A stretch of DNA of 64,000 nt, taken from assembly GCF_965363235.1 (NCBI RefSeq), contig NC_134850.1, positions 29,662,102 to 29,726,101 of the forward strand. The letters run 5' to 3'. This document shows positions 60,601-64,000 of the stretch, in pieces. The position numbers were made by a program, and so were the translations under genes. The notes beneath the pieces were generated by a model. The model had not been told where the DNA came from and made no database searches. It was given only the letters and a program-made list of their open reading frames with translations. How positions within the stretch are numbered: position 1 is the stretch's first letter; each line of letters begins with the position of its first letter. The DNA is from Mytilus galloprovincialis (Eukaryota; Mollusca; Bivalvia; Mytilida; Mytilidae).

Positions 60601-62661
60601 TAGATAAACCTGATAAAATGTATGTTTTTTTTTTTTCAAGAGAACACTTTCAGCTATATCAAAATTAGGTTTTAATAATGCATTTCATTAAATATGAATA
60701 CAATGTCTTGTCCGTAGACAAAACATATAAATTGTATTGCTAAGTTTGATTCTTTATTGTAAGAATATGCATCAAGTTATTTTAATGTTCTATACACCAA
60801 AAGAAAGGTTTTTTTTGGAAGTTTTGTTATTTATAGATAATTTTAGATACAGTTTTATCAGATAAGATTAATGATCAAAGAAAGCTACTGTTGTTTGAAA
60901 TAACTGTGAGTTAAACATGTTCTTGTCATTTTTTTTTTCAATTAAAATGTTTGATATTCAATAATTCTAAACATATTTTGTTGTCTTTGTCATTGACTAA
61001 AAATTTGACACTGGTGACCATGTCTTGAAGCCAACCATTAAAGAAAATAATACAGTTTTTAAACACCATTTATTTAATAAAAATATTAAATATTTCTTCC
61101 AAAAACTGCATGTAATTATAGTGTTAGCCTAACGATAGCAATTTTTCATAATTTAAACCATTTTTGAACCAAAATATCAAGAGTTTTTCCCTGAGGTGAT
61201 ACTCATTTTTGACTTCATGTGAAACACAAAATGCACATCTGATCTTGGCTAGGCCGTTAGCTTTAGGTCGTAAATAAATTTCACTGTTGTCACGTTTTAC
61301 AAAGATTTGTCAACTGAGTTACTTCCCCTTTTTTGTCACCATTCAAAATTGTTCCTTATATTTACGTTTTTTGGGGTAAAAAAGATCAAATCTACTACAA
61401 ATAGAATTTAAATACATATTAAAATATAACTTTTCATTAAATTCATACCTTAATACAATTATAAAAAAAAGTTGAAAATTATTTTTTATCTATACTTCCT
61501 TTAACTGTTTAACTTTATTTTACTATACTCTAATTATGAAAGAGAGTTCAAATAGCTGATAAGCAAAGACTATATAGCCAGTCACAACTTTCTAAAATTA
61601 ATAAAAAATAGCCAGTCACAACTTGAGGGTGAAATACTATACATATAGATCAATGTAGAAGTGTCAATAATAACATTAACCAAAAGAAGAGGAGAAAGTG
61701 TCACAAAGTTATCAAAAGCTTTTCAAAGTGCAATGAAATAATGATTAATAAAGTGAACATGTTCTGGAAACTAATATTTAAATTATAAAAAAAATGTCCC
61801 TTAATTACTGAAATTCAGCTTGAAAAAGTTTGTACGCGTTATGACCTGAGATTCCATTCTTCAATGCAGGTCATGACCTGCATTTTCATCGTCACAGGTT
61901 GACAGGTATGTCTATGTACATGTACATATCAAGACTATAGATTAGACCATGATGCATGTATATCACCAATAACTAGTTTGAAAAAAATTCAAAATTCAAT
62001 TGATGTTCCATAATTTAATGAACATTACCTGCAAGTGTCCAGGTCTAAGAAGATGTGCAATATCTATCATTGCCTGTTCAGCCAGCAATGTTAAAGCTTG
62101 TGGTTCTACTTTCAGAACTTTCTTCCCCATAACATCAAAAGTTGACACATAGTCACCTGCAAAATACATATACACTGCCAATAACATCAAATGTTGACAC
62201 ATATTCACCTGTAAAATACATGATATACATGTACACATAACATAATATTTCTGACCAGTTTTAATTCCTTTTAGCCTTGCTCAATTTATCACTACATGTA
62301 GATCTAGTATTTAGGATCTTTTATCAGAATTTAAGTATCATGTGTATTGCATGTTTCAATTTTGCTAGGCAAATAAATAAATCAACTGTGTAACCCTTCA
62401 ATGAGTGCCAAGGGAAATAACTCGAATTCAAATCATTTCTGACAGGAGAAATCCTCTTCAAGGAGGAATGGAATGATTACCTTCATTGTTACAGTACATA
62501 CCAGTTAGTTTTTTCCATGGTGTGTCCAATGGTTTTTCTGATTCCAGTATATCCTGGAAATAAAACGGTTTGATGGCAGCTGCTGCTTGTGCACTTTGGT
62601 GTCTTGTACTGACTGAGTAGATCTTAGCACAGATTCTTCTTACACATTTAGATGACTGCAT
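45511..62661 (-). CDS. fumA-like: class I (iron-sulfur) fumarate hydratase, 12 exons
   Basis: Join on the minus strand 62661-62502, 62156-62029, 58173-58035, 57361-57261, 54561-54355, 53042-52916, 50623-50433, 49375-49265, 48745-48539, 47457-47338, 46656-46539, 45611-45511; all junctions in phase, 569 residues (E. coli FumA about 548). It catalyses reversible hydration of fumarate to malate in the TCA cycle. The [4Fe-4S] ligand cysteines are Cys133 (PGCQDTGTA), Cys252 (GTAACPPYH) and Cys346 (GVSCSADR). Active-site candidates are Arg173, His334, Arg421, Thr467, Arg471 and Lys491. The numbers coincide with those I recall for the Leishmania class I enzyme. The N terminus ([20 protein letters not shown]) is basic and Ser/Ala-rich, as in mitochondrial presequences. 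An acceptor-like tctctag 9 bases upstream of the ATG suggests an untranslated first exon. Most animals use the unrelated class II enzyme. Introns are 0.3-3.9 kb and repeat-laden. Confidence 0.95.
45612..46538. other. fumarase intron 11
   Basis: Holds a small imperfect inverted repeat at about 46093-46198 (ttatttcagag with ctcagtgaaataa). The 88-codon plus-strand frame here has no protein-like features. Confidence 0.4.
46539..46656 (-). CDS. fumA-like: fumarase exon 11
   Basis: Residues 498-536 ([20 protein letters not shown]...LEYPEL). Acceptor with a long T tract, donor ttaggtaagt. Confidence 0.96.
46657..47285. other. fumarase intron 10
   Basis: AT-rich. 47140-47275 is a reversed family B fragment (see its own entry). 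Confidence 0.5.
47138..47276 (-). repeat. family B fragment, reversed (fumarase intron 10)
   Basis: atagctgactatgtggtatg, gctttgctcattgttgaagg, tttggtctcttgtagagagt and taccacatcttctt, in the order of the reversed family B head. Confidence 0.72.
47287..47370. repeat. perfect 42-bp tandem duplication across an exon-intron border
   Basis: Units 47287-47328 and 47329-47370 are identical. On the minus strand each unit carries the coding segment [10 protein letters not shown] and the donor cag/gtatgt. Confidence 0.95.
47338..47457 (-). CDS. fumA-like: fumarase exon 10, catalytic lysine, duplicated donor
   Basis: Residues 458-497: [18 protein letters not shown] and [12 protein letters not shown], with Thr467, Arg471 and Lys491. 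The 3' 42 bp are tandemly duplicated into the intron, so an identical second donor lies at 47295. Using it would add 14 in-frame codons. Confidence 0.94.
48085..48285 (-). repeat. family A copy, reversed (fumarase intron 9)
   Basis: aagattgttggttttcctgt, ttggggtcctttgtagcttg, ggtgaccgtactttgagcta, gagagttgtctcattggcac, in order. Confidence 0.75.
48539..48745 (-). CDS. fumA-like: fumarase exon 9
   Basis: Residues 389-457: [20 protein letters not shown] and [13 protein letters not shown], the class I C-terminal domain, with Arg421. Confidence 0.97.
48751..48892. repeat. 71-bp tandem duplication next to exon 9
   Basis: aaagtgaaatgtaaacaata begins both units (48751 and 48822). It starts 5 bp beyond the exon 9 acceptor junction on the minus strand, so it covers the acceptor's upstream region. 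Confidence 0.9.
49265..49375 (-). CDS. fumA-like: fumarase exon 8
   Basis: Residues 352-388 ([18 protein letters not shown]...SSEVVQ), the hinge to the C-terminal half. Donor caagtaagt. Confidence 0.93.
49735..49878. mobile_element. inverted-repeat MITE (fumarase intron 7)
   Basis: taagctccgacggcatcaat...gatttgatggtcgcaaat pairs with atttgcgaccatcaaatc...gatgccatcggagctta. Arms of about 48 bp around a GC-richer loop with acgcgt. Confidence 0.88.
49879..50432. other. fumarase intron 7, remainder
   Basis: AT-rich, no recognised feature. Confidence 0.45.
50433..50623 (-). CDS. fumA-like: fumarase exon 7, third Fe-S ligand
   Basis: Residues 288-351: [20 protein letters not shown], then [14 protein letters not shown] with Cys346 and His334. 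Confidence 0.97.
50735..52395 (+). repeat. dispersed repeat family C, long copy (fumarase intron 6)
   Basis: Inverted ends tttatatgaccgca (about 50759) and tgcggtcatataaa (about 52391). The interior has four ~105-bp repeats around gaattcaatttttgttgaaatc and two of ccaaaatcaatcccaacctt. The left end also contains gctccgtagggtgcagcttt. The shorter copy is in the globin intron. No coding frame is credible. Confidence 0.75.
52430..52625 (+). repeat. dispersed repeat fragment, also at 57395-57560 and 57860-58030
   Basis: Shared order of tttttgtgggtatcaatttt, a tgaggaaaa block, tcatacaaagcctatagaaa and gttgaacgtttgaatttg. Diverged copies lie in fumarase intron 3; one abuts the exon 3 donor. Confidence 0.6.
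52916..53042 (-). CDS. fumA-like: fumarase exon 6, second Fe-S ligand
   Basis: Residues 246-287, [20 protein letters not shown], with Cys252. Acceptor gttttcag, donor gaaggtttgt. Confidence 0.96.
53143..53361. repeat. 73-bp tandem triplet (fumarase intron 5)
   Basis: Three near-identical units starting acaaccacaaattgt at 53143, 53216 and 53289. They lie upstream of the exon 6 acceptor. A partial copy of the acceptor region (agggtctgaaaat at 53118-53130) precedes them. Confidence 0.92.
53504..53645 (-). repeat. family B fragment, reversed (fumarase intron 5)
   Basis: tcatagctgactatacagta, ttctaattgttaaaagatgt, gtctcattggcagtcatacc, in reversed family B order. Confidence 0.65.
54047..54262. 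mobile_element. MITE with TTAA ends (fumarase intron 5)
   Basis: TTAAggaggtagacc...gggaaataactc and gagttatctccct...ggtctaccccctTAA are inverted. TTAA at both ends suggests a piggyBac-type target, although the terminal bases are not the classical CCC. Confidence 0.72.
54355..54561 (-). CDS. fumA-like: fumarase exon 5
   Basis: Residues 177-245: [20 protein letters not shown], then [20 protein letters not shown], nearly invariant in class I fumarases. Confidence 0.97.
54638..54824. mobile_element. MITE family M2, diverged copy (fumarase intron 4)
   Basis: Shares acttttccattgtggcatca and tgacgtccaaattttatggg with the copy at 32219-32380; the inverted ends are degraded. Confidence 0.6.
55203..56940. 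mobile_element. 1.74 kb TIR DNA element with TA target (fumarase intron 4)
   Basis: tactgtgaaagtacttt at the left and its inverse aaagtactttcacagta at the right, each bordered by TA (55201-55202, 56941-56942). The TIR is about 23 bp with one mismatch. No transposase frame survives. TA duplication fits the Tc1/mariner-like group, but the class is uncertain. Confidence 0.78.
57261..57361 (-). CDS. fumA-like: fumarase exon 4
   Basis: Residues 143-176, [11 protein letters not shown] through [15 protein letters not shown], with Arg173. Acceptor atttttcag, donor caggtaatt. Found by reading splice sites, since it is only 101 bp. Confidence 0.95.
58035..58173 (-). CDS. fumA-like: fumarase exon 3, first Fe-S ligand
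   Basis: Residues 97-142. [18 protein letters not shown] contains Cys133 and Asp135. Donor atgggtaggt. The intron after it begins in a dispersed repeat. Confidence 0.95.
58912..61256. mobile_element. nested Harbinger-like element, 2.35 kb
   Basis: 28-bp inverted ends starting cggcctagccaagatcagat, flanked by TTA on both sides (58909-58911, 61257-61259), as in PIF/Harbinger. It encodes nothing evident. It carries seven exact copies of TGTCTTGTCCGTAGACA between 59505 and 60720 and an internal diverged duplication of about 350 bp. Confidence 0.85.
59505..60720. repeat. seven copies of a 17-bp near-palindrome
   Basis: TGTCTTGTCCGTAGACA at 59505-59521, 59662-59678, 59681-59697, 60184-60200, 60534-60550 and 60704-60720 (+), and 60012-60028 (reverse). 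All are exact, while the surrounding sequence is diverged and AT-rich. The outer five bases, TGTCT/AGACA, are inverted. Confidence 0.93.
62029..62156 (-). CDS. fumA-like: fumarase exon 2
   Basis: Residues 54-96, [20 protein letters not shown] and LLRPGHLQ, match the FumA N-terminal block. Acceptor tattttgcag, donor caggtaatg. Confidence 0.95.
62502..62661 (-). CDS. fumA-like: fumarase exon 1, mitochondrial presequence
   Basis: ATG at 62661-62659. Residues 1-53: no acidic residue before Asp37, several Arg/Lys, an Ala-rich stretch, then [11 protein letters not shown]. Donor ctggtatgt. Confidence 0.88.
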
Positions 62662-63586
62662 TATACCTAGAGACAGAAAACACAAAATATTGAAAGCTGT
62701 AAACAATTATACACCATTATCCAGAATTGATGAACTATAATATGATAATAATATATCAACATGAACATGCATGATGAAGGTGAAACAAACCCAATACACA
62801 AAGTAACACATTGTCTTGGCTTTCAACATTGATCTGTTTGTTTCTATTTTTCTAAATAAACATGAATAAAGTAAAAGAATATTTTGTCATAGCAAAAAAA
62901 TAAAGAGCCTTTCAAGACGCCATAATTATACCAATTATAAAATTGATTTTTTTGAATTGTGGACAAAAGTGCTGTTTTAAAATTTCCAATTGAGAGTCTC
63001 CATGGGGGACCCCTCCCCCCCTTTTCTAAATAGTGACAGATGGAAACTCCACTATGCCTTGCATCCTTTGAAAGAGGGAATTCCTTATACAGATACAGAT
63101 ACATGGTAAGGCTGTTGCAAATGTTTTCCCAAATAGACTTGATAGAGCTTGATAAGGGATTCTGAACCGGCCAAATCAGACAGTCGCTCCAGACTCAGAA
63201 CCCTAAAAGAAATTAGTGTATTGATAAAAATCAGAATCTGAGGAAATATCATGAGCCCCGACTTCAATCAAAATACGTTGAAAATGTATTTAGAACATAA
63301 TCTAGATTGCTATAGATTGTAATGTTTTGCAGCCATTCATTAACTCTACAGAGGACCTGAAACCCAATGTTTTTCTAACGATCAAATAACCTTCTGAAAC
63401 AGAATCCTGTTCCAATAAATGCGTCAAAGAGGTTCCGAAAATAAAAGTACTCTGTCTCGTAAAGACGCTTAGAAGTAATATTTCCACCGATTATCTAAAC
63501 GCTCAGGTGACGTTTGTTACTTTCACTTTCATAATTCGACCAACAAAACGAGGAAGCTAACTATCTTAAAAAAAGATTTTATCAAT
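62662..63586. other. intergenic region between divergent fumarase and next gene
   Basis: Head-to-head spacing of 925 bp between the two start codons. It probably holds the fumarase promoter and any untranslated first exon (an acceptor-like tttcttttag on the minus strand near 63211), plus the promoter of the right-hand gene. No TATA box is obvious. Confidence 0.45.
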
Positions 63587-63682
63587 ATGTCTAAAGAAAT
63601 AGATAATCAAGATGCCCCAATAACATTTGCGGATATTGGAATAACTAAAACACCACAGCTTGCCGATACTCGTTTAGGCAAG
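63587..63682 (+). CDS. putative first coding exon of an unidentified gene (partial)
   Basis: ATG at 63587 opens a 32-codon frame (MSKEIDNQDAPITFADIGIT...RLGK) ending at donor aaggtataa; the remaining exons lie beyond the window. ITFADIGI distantly resembles the TFxDLG segment before the Q motif of DEAD-box RNA helicases such as DDX47, but 32 residues are too few to assign it. The next 318 bases show only AT-rich intron-like sequence. Confidence 0.4.
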
Positions 63683-64000
63683 GTATAACTATGCTTTAAA
63701 ACAAAGGAAAATGCTATCATATGTTGATTATTGATTCTTCCTACTTCTGTTTACATGGTTAAAAACATGATATTTTCTATTTTGATAAATAAAGTATATA
63801 ACAATCTGATGAACAAAATCAAAGGCCTTTCCGCCTTATCAAAAATCAAAATTCAATCATATTTTTTTTCTTGATGAATGCCGCCATGCAGCCTTATGTT
63901 TGAAATTTATTTGAAAAATTACAGAGCACGCAAAATAAGCATTTGAAAATCACGATGCATGTTAAATTAAATAAGCAGAACACGTTGAATGAAGCACTTG

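Larger units (their letters stand above)
58591..61910. mobile_element. outer transposon with 7-bp target duplication (fumarase intron 2)
   Basis: Inverted ends catacctgtcaac and gttgacaggtatg, with perfect flanking TCTATGT (58584-58590, 61911-61917). About 970 bp of its own sequence (58591-58908 and 61260-61910) surrounds a second element. No protein frame. Confidence 0.83.

Noticed and set aside
59505-60720. The 17-bp motif as p53 response elements
   Set aside because: It has a CTTG core but does not fit the RRRCWWGYYY pattern on both sides, and no paired half-sites follow the p53 spacing.

Overview
The window looks like nuclear DNA of a bivalve mollusc, most likely a mussel (Mytilus-like). 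It is AT-rich, its genes have long introns with GT-AG boundaries, and it is full of dispersed repeats that I recognise as common in mussel genomes. The species call rests on recalled repeat and gene families, not on a search.

Layout. (1) 1-10327 is a gene-free tandem array of a 4.69 kb unit, about 2.2 nearly identical copies, running off the left edge. (2) 13423-24631 (+) is a complete NACHT/WD-repeat gene of the NWD1-like STAND/NLR type: eight coding exons, 1668 codons, and a lysine-rich C terminus ending in a CaaX-like box. (3) 24632-31344 is intergenic and repeat-rich: foldback elements, a duplicated repeat composite, and two head-to-tail non-autonomous Helitrons inserted in an older repeat. 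(4) 31345-38059 (-) is a three-exon globin gene (184 codons) with introns at the two classical globin positions. (5) 38060-45510 is intergenic: a 140-bp-period tandem repeat, a large foldback, and repeats inserted into repeats. (6) 45511-62661 (-) is a class I (iron-sulfur, FumA-type) fumarate hydratase: twelve coding exons, 569 codons, a mitochondrial-type N terminus, and introns loaded with transposons. (7) From 63587 (+) a divergent gene begins; only its putative first coding exon is visible.

The four genes form no evident pathway. The coding models were assembled from splice signals, phase agreement across every junction and family resemblance, so they are predictions that RNA data should confirm. 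I saw no CRISPR array, rRNA or tRNA gene, and no LTR or virus-derived element.

Most interesting points: a 42-bp in-frame duplication across the 3' end of fumarase exon 10, which duplicates both the splice donor and the catalytic-lysine segment; the CaaX-like tail on the NACHT-WD protein; one MITE family whose three copies all lie within about 30 bp of a splice site or stop codon; seven exact copies of a 17-bp near-palindrome inside a Harbinger-like element nested in another transposon; and a tandem Helitron pair.
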